Source: Inediibacterium massiliense
GTDB taxonomy: Bacteria > Bacillota > Clostridia > Peptostreptococcales > Thermotaleaceae
NCBI RefSeq assembly: GCF_001282725.1
Contig: NZ_LN876586.1
Span: forward strand, 949,364-1,005,142
DNA length: 55,779 bases
Reading direction: 5' to 3'
The notes below the pieces were generated by a model. It was not told where the DNA came from. It saw only the letters and a program-made list of their open reading frames with translations, and searched no databases. Both the position numbers and the translations under genes were made by a program. This document shows, piece by piece, positions 33,694 to 41,702 of the stretch (position 1 is the stretch's first letter; each line of letters opens with the position of its first letter).

Positions 33694-34815
33694 ATGCCTA
33701 ACAATATTGTATTTAATAATGTAGCACAACAATTAAAAACTCAAATTTATGGAAGTGATGTCAATAATCCTGTTCAAACGGATGAAAATGGAAAACTTTA
33801 TATCAATACAGTAGATACAGTAAGTCAAGTAAGTAATGTGGCAAGTGTAGATACAGTAGATCAAGTAAGCAATGTAGCAAGCGTAGATGTAGTAGATACA
33901 GTCAGTGCAGTAGTAACAGTAAGCGAAGTAAGTAATGTGGCAAGTGTGGATACAGTAGATCAAGTAAGTAATGTAGCAAGCGTAGATGTAGTAGATACAG
34001 TCAGTGCCGTAGTAACAGTAAGTGAAGTAAGTAATGTGGCAAGTGTAGATACAATAGATCAAGTAAGCAATGTAGCAAGCGTAGATGTAGTAGATACAGT
34101 CAGTGCCGTAGTAACAGTAAGCGAAGTAAGTAATGTGGCAAGTGTAGATACAATAGATCAAGTAAGCAATGTAGCAAGCGTAGATGTAGTAGATACAGTC
34201 AGTGCCGTAGTAACAGTAAGTGAAGTAAGTAATGTGGCAAGTGTGGATACAATAGATCAAGTAAGCAACGTAGCAAGCGTAGATGTAGTAGATACAGTCA
34301 GTGCCGTAGTAACAGTAAGTGAAGTAAGTAATGTGGCAAGTGTAGATACAATAGATCAAGTAAGCAATGTAGCAAGCGTAGATGTAGTAGATACAATAAG
34401 TGCCGTAGTAACAGTAAGTGAAGTAAGTAATGTGGCAAGTGTGGATACTATTGATGCTTTAACAGAAATTATCAATACAGTAGATGTAAGCTTAGTAGGA
34501 CATGCATTTGATACAAGTAATACAACCATTACTGATTTTGATGCAGCAGTTACTTGTTTACAAATAGATACTTCAGAAAAAAATATGTACTCTTATTATG
34601 TAAGAAATACAGGAGGAGCTACAGTTGTTGCAAAATTAGAGATCTCTCCAACTGAAACAGAAGCATACTTTGCAGATGACGCTGCAACAGCAATAGAAAT
34701 TGGCCCAGGTGGAAAGGGTATCATTATTCCTGTAAAATATTTAAATTATACAAGACTTCATTTAACACCTGCAGATACAACTACTGTTGAAGCATATTAT
34801 AATGCGCAAGCATAG
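33694..34815 (+). CDS. Val/Ser/Asp/Thr repeat protein with DUF6385-like C-terminal domain
   Basis: A 373-residue protein with no signal peptide. Residues 1-45 are a unique head. Residues 46-243 are six 33-residue repeats, each made of two VSNVASVD blocks with short linkers plus VSAVVTVSE. The repeats use only V, S, N, A, D, T, I, Q and E, with no basic, aromatic or cysteine residues. The alternating pattern suggests a stacked beta structure. Residues 263-373 are a beta-rich domain like DUF6385. The many Ser/Thr and the surrounding glycosyltransferases make it the likely glycan carrier, comparable in role (not sequence) to BclA. Predicted sigma-K control. Confidence 0.85.
   Translation: MPNNIVFNNVAQQLKTQIYGSDVNNPVQTDENGKLYINTVDTVSQVSNVASVDTVDQVSNVASVDVVDTVSAVVTVSEVSNVASVDTVDQVSNVASVDVVDTVSAVVTVSEVSNVASVDTIDQVSNVASVDVVDTVSAVVTVSEVSNVASVDTIDQVSNVASVDVVDTVSAVVTVSEVSNVASVDTIDQVSNVASVDVVDTVSAVVTVSEVSNVASVDTIDQVSNVASVDVVDTISAVVTVSEVSNVASVDTIDALTEIINTVDVSLVGHAFDTSNTTITDFDAAVTCLQIDTSEKNMYSYYVRNTGGATVVAKLEISPTETEAYFADDAATAIEIGPGGKGIIIPVKYLNYTRLHLTPADTTTVEAYYNAQA
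33829..34422 (+). repeat. Six 99-bp tandem repeats inside the repeat-protein gene
   Basis: Copies of GTAAGTAATGTGGCAAGTGT start at 33829, 33928, 34027, 34126, 34225, 34324 and (partial unit) 34423, an exact 99-base period. Units differ at only a few sites, several of them silent (AGTGAA/AGCGAA); GTAGAT/ATAGAT and GTCAGT/ATAAGT give Val/Ile changes. Because 99 is a multiple of three, gain or loss of units keeps the frame. Confidence 0.95.
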
Positions 34816-34818
34816 GAT

Positions 34819-34855
34819 ATAGCTATGGGATTTTATCCCATAGCTGTATTTTTAA
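34819..34855 (+). terminator. Terminator of the repeat-protein gene
   Basis: AGCTATGGGAT and ATCCCATAGCT form a hairpin followed by GTATTTTT. Confidence 0.87.
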
Positions 34856-34879
34856 ATAGTTAGTATAAGGGGGATTATG

Positions 34880-36670
34880 ATGCTTTTAAGTTTATGTATG
34901 ATTGTAAAAAATGAAGAAAAAAATATTGGAAGATGTTTAAATAGTGTAGCAGAAATTGTGAATGAAATGATTGTAGTAGATACAGGGTCTACTGATGATA
35001 CAGTAAAGATAGCAAAAGAATATGGAGCAGATGTATTTTATTTTCCTTGGAATGATAATTTTAGTGATGCGAGAAATTTTTCATTGCAAAAGGCAAAAGG
35101 AGATTGGATTTTGATTATGGATGCAGACGATGAATTAGAAAAAAAAGATAAATACAAAATTGCTCCTTTATTAGATGGAAAAGAGATAGATTTTTATATA
35201 TTTGAAACTTTAAGCTATGTAGGAAATACGATAGGAGAAGACATGGTGAGTAATTTAAATATTAGAATCATTAGAAATCATAAGGGATATAGATACGAAG
35301 GAGCTATTCATGAGCAATTAAAATCTAGGGAAGGAGATATTTCTAAAGAAAAAGTTAAAATAGAAAAAGTACAAATATATCATTATGGATATCTTAAAGA
35401 AGAAACAAATGAGAAAAATAAGATAGAAAGAAATATTAGAATTTTAGAAAGGGTACTAGAAAACAAAGAAGATGATTTTCATATTTTTAATATGGCTAAT
35501 GAATATTTAAGAATGAAAGAATATGAAAAAGCTTATGAATTATACAGTAAGATATACAATCATTTTGATCCTTCTAAAGCATTTAGTCCTAAACTTTTAC
35601 TGAGAATGATTGTTTTATTACAACAAATGGGAAAAAATGAGAAAGCATTACAGGCTATAGAGGAGGGGTTAAGGTATTATCCTAAATTTACAGATTTAGA
35701 GTATATAAGAGGAAATATTTTTTATAACCAGGGAAAAATTTCTTTAGCTATTAAGAGTTTTAAAAAATGTGTTAAAAATGGAGATCCTCCTATACATCTA
35801 AAAATACTAAATGATGTGGGAGGATATAAAACTCTTTACAAATTAGGAGAAATTTATTTTGATTTACAAGATGATGACGAAGCGTATAAATATTATGTAG
35901 AATGTATAAAAGCAAAAGGAACTTTTCATCTTCCACTTCATAAAATTTGTAAAATATTTATAAAAAAAGGAACAGAGATAGAAGATATAAAAAAAATAAT
36001 GGAAAAATTTTTTGGAGAAAATTTGAATGGACCAGCATGTATTGTGTTAGGAGATATCTTTTTTGGTCAAAAAAAATATGATATATCTCTAGGATATTTT
36101 TTAAAAGCAAAAGCATTTATGCCAAATTCTTTAAAGCTAAATTATTATATAGGAATGAATTATTTATATTTAAAACATTATGAAAAAGCTTATGAACAAT
36201 TTACACAAATAAGCAATGAAAATTTTTATGAAAAAACCATCTATAAAAGAATACTTTGTAAAATTTTATTAGGAGAAATGAAACAAGCACAAAAGTTATT
36301 GGATGATGTAAATCATGAGAAAACAAGAAAAATTACAGAAGTATATAAAGCTTTTCAAAATATTATTCAAGATGAAGAATGTAAAGTATTAAGTGAAAAT
36401 ATAGAAGAGTCTATAGAATATGTAAACATCATATTTGGATTACTCAATATGCTTATTGAAATTACTACTCCAGAAGTGTTTGAAAAATCTTTACAACTTT
36501 TAAATTTAATTGAAAATAATCAAGTATTACTCCTTCTAGCAAAACTTTATGATCATCATGGATATAAACAATTAGCTTATGATGAATGTATTCGGTCTAT
36601 TAAAATATTTAATAGGATGGATGAAGAGGGATTAGACATAATGAAAAAGGTTATAAAAGGAACCATATAA
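34880..36670 (+). CDS. GT2 glycosyltransferase with C-terminal TPR array
   Basis: A 596-residue protein. The N-terminal ~230 residues are a GT2 domain of the SunS-like class: LSLCMIVKNEEKNIGRCL, VDTGSTDDT and the metal site MDADDE. The rest is about ten helical TPR-type repeats that probably hold the protein acceptor. GT2-TPR proteins of this kind are seen in peptide and surface-protein S- or O-glycosylation. ATG 34880 is preferred to ATG 34877 because AAGGGGG is then six bases away. Its TPR half is homologous to that of the next gene. Confidence 0.87.
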   Translation: MLLSLCMIVKNEEKNIGRCLNSVAEIVNEMIVVDTGSTDDTVKIAKEYGADVFYFPWNDNFSDARNFSLQKAKGDWILIMDADDELEKKDKYKIAPLLDGKEIDFYIFETLSYVGNTIGEDMVSNLNIRIIRNHKGYRYEGAIHEQLKSREGDISKEKVKIEKVQIYHYGYLKEETNEKNKIERNIRILERVLENKEDDFHIFNMANEYLRMKEYEKAYELYSKIYNHFDPSKAFSPKLLLRMIVLLQQMGKNEKALQAIEEGLRYYPKFTDLEYIRGNIFYNQGKISLAIKSFKKCVKNGDPPIHLKILNDVGGYKTLYKLGEIYFDLQDDDEAYKYYVECIKAKGTFHLPLHKICKIFIKKGTEIEDIKKIMEKFFGENLNGPACIVLGDIFFGQKKYDISLGYFLKAKAFMPNSLKLNYYIGMNYLYLKHYEKAYEQFTQISNENFYEKTIYKRILCKILLGEMKQAQKLLDDVNHEKTRKITEVYKAFQNIIQDEECKVLSENIEESIEYVNIIFGLLNMLIEITTPEVFEKSLQLLNLIENNQVLLLLAKLYDHHGYKQLAYDECIRSIKIFNRMDEEGLDIMKKVIKGTI

Positions 36671-36720
36671 AGGAAAACTTGATATGATAATATAAAAAGT
36701 TCTGAGAGGAGAAATAAAAT

Positions 36721-38418
36721 ATGGTAAAAATCTTAGAACAAAGTCCTAAAAAAAATACGACCATTAATAGCTTTATGACTTATGAAAATTATAAAGATTA
36801 TTATGCTCTTTTTTTAGGAAAATATATGGATGACTCTGTGTATAGATGCCTTTTAGAGTTTTCATTACCTATCTTAGTAGGGAAAGGAACTGTAGAGAAA
36901 GTAGAATTGTTACTTTATGTCATTAGAAATGATGATCAAGATGTGATCAAACAGTTTCAAGTACACAGAATAAAAGAAAAATTTTATGAAGATCAAGTTA
37001 GTTATTCAAACCAACCTCCTATAGATGAAAAAATATGTAGTACTTTTGAAATTAAGGATGAAATAGATACTTATATCAAAGTAGATATTACTAAATTATT
37101 TAGTGATTGGTATACAAAAAAATATTCTAATCATGGTCTTTTATTAAAATCATCCAATGAAAGTCAAAATAGTTTAGTGTCTTTTTATAATAAAGGATTA
37201 GAAGATGGGCTACATGGTCCTAAGATGAAAATATATTATAAACAAAATCATGAAAATATCTATAGTAAGAGCAATAAAAATATAGATATTATAAAGGAGT
37301 ATGAAAAATTATCTCATGTATTTCATGATGAAATATATGAATGTAAAAAAATACTCAGTATAGTAATGGAATTAGAAAAAATAAAAGAGTATGATAAAGC
37401 ACTGGAATTGATTGATAAAGTGATTCGGTATTATCCAGATTTTACAGATTTGATATACAAAAAAGGAGAAATTTTAAAAATACAAAATAAGTTTTTATTG
37501 GCAATAGAAGCCTTTCAAAGATGTATAGAAATAGGAGAAGGGCCTTTATCGTTAAATTTTATCACAGGAACAGGAAATGTTAAATCATTTGTTTCATTAG
37601 CCAATATCTATTTTAAATTAGAGGATTATGAAAAAGCATATGTATATTGTATAAAAGCACTACAATATAATAAGAATTCGATCCATAATTTAGCCCTTTT
37701 ATATGAAATACTTTACAAACAGAAAAGAGAAATGGAAGATATAAAAAACAAATTAGAAAATTATATGGACAATGATTTGAGTGGAACAAATTATATAATT
37801 TTAGGAAAAGTCTTTATGAGGGAGAAAAATTACAAATGTGCATATGAATATTTTTTAAAAGCAGAAGAATATTTAAAAGATACATCTATTTTATTTTATG
37901 ATAAAGGAATGTGTTTATTGTTTTTAAAAGATTATCATAAAGCTTATGATAGCTTTAAAAAAGTAAATCATAAGGAATATAAAGAAGAAGCTATATATAA
38001 AATGTTTTTATGTAAAGTTTTAGAGGGCCGTATAGATGAAGGTTCTCAAATATTATATCAAGTAAGAGAACCAGAAAACAATTTGAAATATATTGTTTAT
38101 GATTCTTTTAAAAGAATATTAAAAGATGAAAAACCTTATATTTTTGACAAAGAGCAATCTAAGAAAATAACAGATAGTATTTTTGAATTATTAGATATAC
38201 TAATAGAAGGGGCTTGTCCAGATATATTTGAAAAATCTCTAAATATGTTGAATATAATAGACGATGATGAGGTGCTTTTGAAATTGGCAAAATTATATGA
38301 TGTTCATGGATTTTATGATATGGCTTATAAAGAATTTATAAGATCCATAAAAATATTTGAAAAAATAGATATGGAGGGAATCCAGAAAATGGAGAACATC
38401 TTTCTAAAGAGGAAATAG
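36721..38418 (+). CDS. DNRLRE-domain protein with C-terminal TPR array
   Basis: A 565-residue protein. Residues 5-175 form a DNRLRE domain (ALFLGKYMDDSVYRCLLEFSL, VDITKLFSDWYTKKYSNHG). Residues 215-565 are TPR repeats closely related to the C-terminal half of the GT2-TPR protein upstream; both end in EKSL...LA KLYD.HG...A..E.IRSIKIF. The pair therefore differ only in the N-terminal module. It has no catalytic motif and may be a scaffold that brings transferases or the repeat protein to the spore surface. AGAGGAGA precedes ATG 36721. Confidence 0.82.
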   Translation: MVKILEQSPKKNTTINSFMTYENYKDYYALFLGKYMDDSVYRCLLEFSLPILVGKGTVEKVELLLYVIRNDDQDVIKQFQVHRIKEKFYEDQVSYSNQPPIDEKICSTFEIKDEIDTYIKVDITKLFSDWYTKKYSNHGLLLKSSNESQNSLVSFYNKGLEDGLHGPKMKIYYKQNHENIYSKSNKNIDIIKEYEKLSHVFHDEIYECKKILSIVMELEKIKEYDKALELIDKVIRYYPDFTDLIYKKGEILKIQNKFLLAIEAFQRCIEIGEGPLSLNFITGTGNVKSFVSLANIYFKLEDYEKAYVYCIKALQYNKNSIHNLALLYEILYKQKREMEDIKNKLENYMDNDLSGTNYIILGKVFMREKNYKCAYEYFLKAEEYLKDTSILFYDKGMCLLFLKDYHKAYDSFKKVNHKEYKEEAIYKMFLCKVLEGRIDEGSQILYQVREPENNLKYIVYDSFKRILKDEKPYIFDKEQSKKITDSIFELLDILIEGACPDIFEKSLNMLNIIDDDEVLLKLAKLYDVHGFYDMAYKEFIRSIKIFEKIDMEGIQKMENIFLKRK

Positions 38419-38440
38419 GCACAAGGGTGCCTATTTATTC
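38413..38440 (+). terminator. Terminator closing the island
   Basis: AAATAGGCAC and GTGCCTATTT over a 4-base loop, then ATTC; the 5' arm overlaps the stop of the DNRLRE-TPR gene. Confidence 0.78.
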
Positions 38441-38597
38441 TAATATATAGGAAATAATACATATAGTATTTATTTCATATATTAAGTATAATATAATAGA
38501 TAGTATAAATATGATTCTTTTTAATCGAAAGAAGGAAATAAGACCTCTTTCGAGAATTCATATATAAGACTCCAGACACTTAAGAGGAGAGATATAG

Positions 38598-39161
38598 ATG
38601 AATAACAAAAACAAAGTTATTGTTAGAATATATGGGCAAGAATATACAATGGTTGGTCAGGAATCTAGAGAATATATGCAAAAGGTGGCCAATTATGTAG
38701 ATGATAAAATGGTACATATTGCAAGAAATAGTACAAAATTAAGTACGGCAATGGTAGCTGTTTTAACGTGCCTAAATATTGCAGATGAATATTTTAAGCT
38801 CCATGAAGAACTGAAAAATATGGAGGATGAATCAAAAAAACCTTTTGAGGAATTAGAAAAGACAAAAGAACAATTGGTAGCTACTATGGCTGATTTTGAA
38901 AAAAGAGAGGAAAATTATCAAGAAGTTGTCACAAAGCTACAGGAAGAAGTGAAAGGATTATCTCAAAATATTGAATGTGAAAATCTTAAAACAGAAATAG
39001 AAAATTTAAAAGAAGTTTTGGCAGACAAAGAAAGGGAAATGGAAGAAATGGAAAGAAAGAATGATGAACTTCAAAAAAAAGTATTGGATAGTCAAATTAA
39101 ATATGTACAAACTAGAAAAGAGTTAGATTCCTTTATTGAAACTTTTGATGATCGAAAGTAA
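38598..39161 (+). CDS. zapA: Cell division protein ZapA
   Basis: A 187-residue protein. The N-terminal ~95 residues are a ZapA domain (NKVIVRIYGQEYTMVG, AMVAVLTCLNIADEYFKL), which bundles FtsZ filaments at the septum. A long coiled coil of Glu/Lys heptads follows to the end; many ZapA proteins are only ~100 residues, but clostridial ones often carry such a tail. GAGGAGA precedes ATG 38598. The 179-base leader contains a small hairpin (CGAAAGA/TCTTTCG, 38526-38552). Confidence 0.9.
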   Translation: MNNKNKVIVRIYGQEYTMVGQESREYMQKVANYVDDKMVHIARNSTKLSTAMVAVLTCLNIADEYFKLHEELKNMEDESKKPFEELEKTKEQLVATMADFEKREENYQEVVTKLQEEVKGLSQNIECENLKTEIENLKEVLADKEREMEEMERKNDELQKKVLDSQIKYVQTRKELDSFIETFDDRK

Positions 39162-39188
39162 AATACAATATTTTTCATGTTATGAGAG

Positions 39189-39221
39189 AAGTAGTGATAT
39201 AATAATATTACTACTTTTTTT
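39189..39221 (+). terminator. Terminator of zapA, overlapping a possible promoter of the next gene
   Basis: AAGTAGTGATAT and ATATTACTACTT pair (one G-U) and run into TTTTTT. The same bases contain TGATATAAT (39195-39203), an extended -10 box, so the hairpin may both end zapA and start the U32 transcript. Confidence 0.65.
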
Positions 39222-39246
39222 GAATTTTGTTTAGGAGTGGATCAAT

Positions 39247-41676
39247 TTGAATATAGAACTATTAGCACCTGTAGGAAGCATGGAATCTATGAAGGCTGCT
39301 GTACAAAATGGTGCAAATGCCATTTACTTAGGTGGTAAATCATTTAGCGCTAGACAATATGCACAAAATTTTGATGAAGAAGAGTTAAAAGAAACAGTAA
39401 AATATTGTCATATAAGAGGAGTCAAAGTATATGTAACAGTGAATACGTTAGTTTCTAATGAGGAGCTTAAAAAGCTGAAAGAATATATTTCTTTTTTATA
39501 TCGTATAGATGTAGATGCAATTATTGTACAAGACTTAGGAGTTGCAAAATTCATAAAAGACAATTTTTCAGATTTTGAGCTCCATGGAAGTACCCAAATG
39601 ACAGTTCATAGCCTTGAAGGTGTAAAACTTCTTGAAAAGATGGGATTTAAAAGAGTTGTTTTATCAAGGGAAATGACAAAAGATGAAATAAAATATATTA
39701 GAGAAAATTCAAATATGGAGCTTGAAATTTTTATTCATGGAGCACTATGTATTTCCTATTCTGGACAATGCTTAATGAGTAGTATGATTGGAGGTAGAAG
39801 TGGAAATAGAGGTACATGTGCCCAACCTTGTAGAAAACCATATGAGCTTGTAGATTTGGAAAGTAAAAAAGTATTTAAAAGTAAAGTTGGAGATTATTTA
39901 CTGAGTCCAAGAGATTTAAATACTTTGGAATATATAAATGAAGTCTTAGATTTAGGAGTGACATCTTTAAAAATAGAAGGAAGAATGAAAAGGCCTGAAT
40001 ATGTGGCCATTGTAATCAAAGGATATAGAGAAGCTATTGATTCTTATATGATTCATAAAAAAATTCATAAAGATCAAGAGATGATGGACAAAGTAGAAAA
40101 GATATTTAATAGGAAATTTACAAAGGGATATTTATTAGGAGATGAAGGAAAAAAATTAATGAGTTTTGAAAAGCCAAGCAATAGGGGAATAAAAATAGGA
40201 AAAGTCATAGGATATGATCATAAAAAACATAGAGTTAAAATTCAATTAGAGAATGACATATCAAAGGGCGATGGTATTCAAATATGGGCAAAAAAAGGAG
40301 ATGCCCCAGGAACTATGGTAGATGTTTTATGGAAAAATGGAGAAAAAATAAATTTTGCAGGACCTAAAGAAATCGTAGAGGTATCCTTCAAAGAGTATGT
40401 AGAAAATCATACACCTGTATATAAAACATCAGATCATGAATTGTTAAAATGGGCACAAGAGACTTATGAAAGAAAAGATGTACAAATTCCTATCTCAGGA
40501 GAGTTTATTGGAAAGCTTGGAGAGCAAATAGAATTAACCCTTTGGGATGAAGATGGAAATTTTGTTCATGAAAAGGGGCAAAAAGTAGAGAAAGCTATAA
40601 AGGTTGCTACGGATAAAGATAGAGTAGAAAATCAGATCAAAAAACTTGGAAATACTCCGTATATATTAAAAAATATGAATGTAATATTAGATGAAGGTGT
40701 GGCTATTTCTGCTAAAGAAATGAATGAACTGAGAAGAAAAGGAACAGAATCTTTAAATTTATTGAGGGAAAATCATCATCATAGAAAAGAAATAAATTTC
40801 ATAGATACAAAATTGAATCATTCTATGAATCAAAAAGATTTCAAAGAAGAAAAAACAAGATTAAATGTGTTTGTAAATCATTTAGAACAATTAAAGGCTG
40901 CATTAGATTTTCCTATAGATAGAATTTATTATAAAGATATAGATACTTTAGAAGAAGCACTACATTTAGCCCAAAATAAAAATATAGAGCTATTTATGTC
41001 TTTTGGAAGAATTATAGAAGACCAAGACCTTCTTAAGATTAAACAAAAAATATCTACAATAAAAAATATTCCTGGTGTACTTGTTTCTAATTTAGGGGTT
41101 TTAAATATATGTAAAGAACTTGATTTATATATGGTTTCTGATTATTCTTTCAATGTATTTAATAATACAGCTATAAAAAATTTAAAAGAAATGGGAATTA
41201 AAGAATGTACTCTATCTTTAGAGCTTACATTAAAACAAATTAAAGATATAGTAAAAAGATCAGACATGCCTACAGAGGTAATCATTCATGGAAATATTCC
41301 ATTGATGATTAGTAAATTTTGTCCTATTTCTAGTGTTTTAGGAGAAGGGAAAAGAAATTGTAAAATATGTGAAAATAAAAAGCTTGGATTAAAAGATCCT
41401 CTAGGAGTCATTTTTCCTATAGTAAAAGATGATCATTGTAAAATACAGATTTTAAATAGTCAAAAGCTTTGTATGATAGAGCATATGAAAGATTTACAAA
41501 AAGGAAATATATCTTCTTTTAGAATACAGTTTACTACAGAGAAAAAAGAAGAGATAAAAGATGTTTTAAATATGTATATACAAGGAATGAAAGGAATTTT
41601 ACCTAAAAAAGAGTTTATAGATCAAATCAAAAAAGAAGGATTTACAAAAGGACATTTCTTCAGAGGTGTTATGTAA
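39247..41676 (+). CDS. U32 peptidase-family protein with DUF3656-type extension
   Basis: An 809-residue protein beginning IELLAPVGSMESMKAAVQNGA, the U32 signature. It has the GALCISYSGQCLMSS and RGTCAQPCRKPYEL cysteines near residues 170-200 and a second cysteine set (KFCPIS, RNCKICENK) near residue 700. Long U32 proteins act on rRNA (RlhA-like hydroxylation) or on other substrates rather than as proven proteases; the cysteines probably hold an Fe-S cluster. The start is TTG 39247, six bases after AGGAGTGG. mutS2 follows 26 bases later. Confidence 0.88.
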   Translation: MNIELLAPVGSMESMKAAVQNGANAIYLGGKSFSARQYAQNFDEEELKETVKYCHIRGVKVYVTVNTLVSNEELKKLKEYISFLYRIDVDAIIVQDLGVAKFIKDNFSDFELHGSTQMTVHSLEGVKLLEKMGFKRVVLSREMTKDEIKYIRENSNMELEIFIHGALCISYSGQCLMSSMIGGRSGNRGTCAQPCRKPYELVDLESKKVFKSKVGDYLLSPRDLNTLEYINEVLDLGVTSLKIEGRMKRPEYVAIVIKGYREAIDSYMIHKKIHKDQEMMDKVEKIFNRKFTKGYLLGDEGKKLMSFEKPSNRGIKIGKVIGYDHKKHRVKIQLENDISKGDGIQIWAKKGDAPGTMVDVLWKNGEKINFAGPKEIVEVSFKEYVENHTPVYKTSDHELLKWAQETYERKDVQIPISGEFIGKLGEQIELTLWDEDGNFVHEKGQKVEKAIKVATDKDRVENQIKKLGNTPYILKNMNVILDEGVAISAKEMNELRRKGTESLNLLRENHHHRKEINFIDTKLNHSMNQKDFKEEKTRLNVFVNHLEQLKAALDFPIDRIYYKDIDTLEEALHLAQNKNIELFMSFGRIIEDQDLLKIKQKISTIKNIPGVLVSNLGVLNICKELDLYMVSDYSFNVFNNTAIKNLKEMGIKECTLSLELTLKQIKDIVKRSDMPTEVIIHGNIPLMISKFCPISSVLGEGKRNCKICENKKLGLKDPLGVIFPIVKDDHCKIQILNSQKLCMIEHMKDLQKGNISSFRIQFTTEKKEEIKDVLNMYIQGMKGILPKKEFIDQIKKEGFTKGHFFRGVM

Positions 41677-41702
41677 TACAAATAGATAAAGGGGAGTTAG
41701 CA

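Noticed and set aside
33733-34359. Reverse-strand 208-codon Tyr/Cys/Ile-rich frame
   Set aside because: It is only the complement of the tandem repeats; it has no ribosome site and an unnatural composition.
33829-34422. CRISPR-like direct repeats
   Set aside because: The 99-base period has no spacers, lies fully in frame within one protein gene and has no cas genes nearby.
23721-38418. The accessory island as a prophage or insertion-sequence island
   Set aside because: No integrase, transposase, phage structural gene or tRNA attachment site was seen, and base composition looks like the neighbours.
38460-38468. CATATAGTA as a sigma-K promoter of zapA
   Set aside because: There is no AC at the -35 distance, and zapA is a vegetative division gene.
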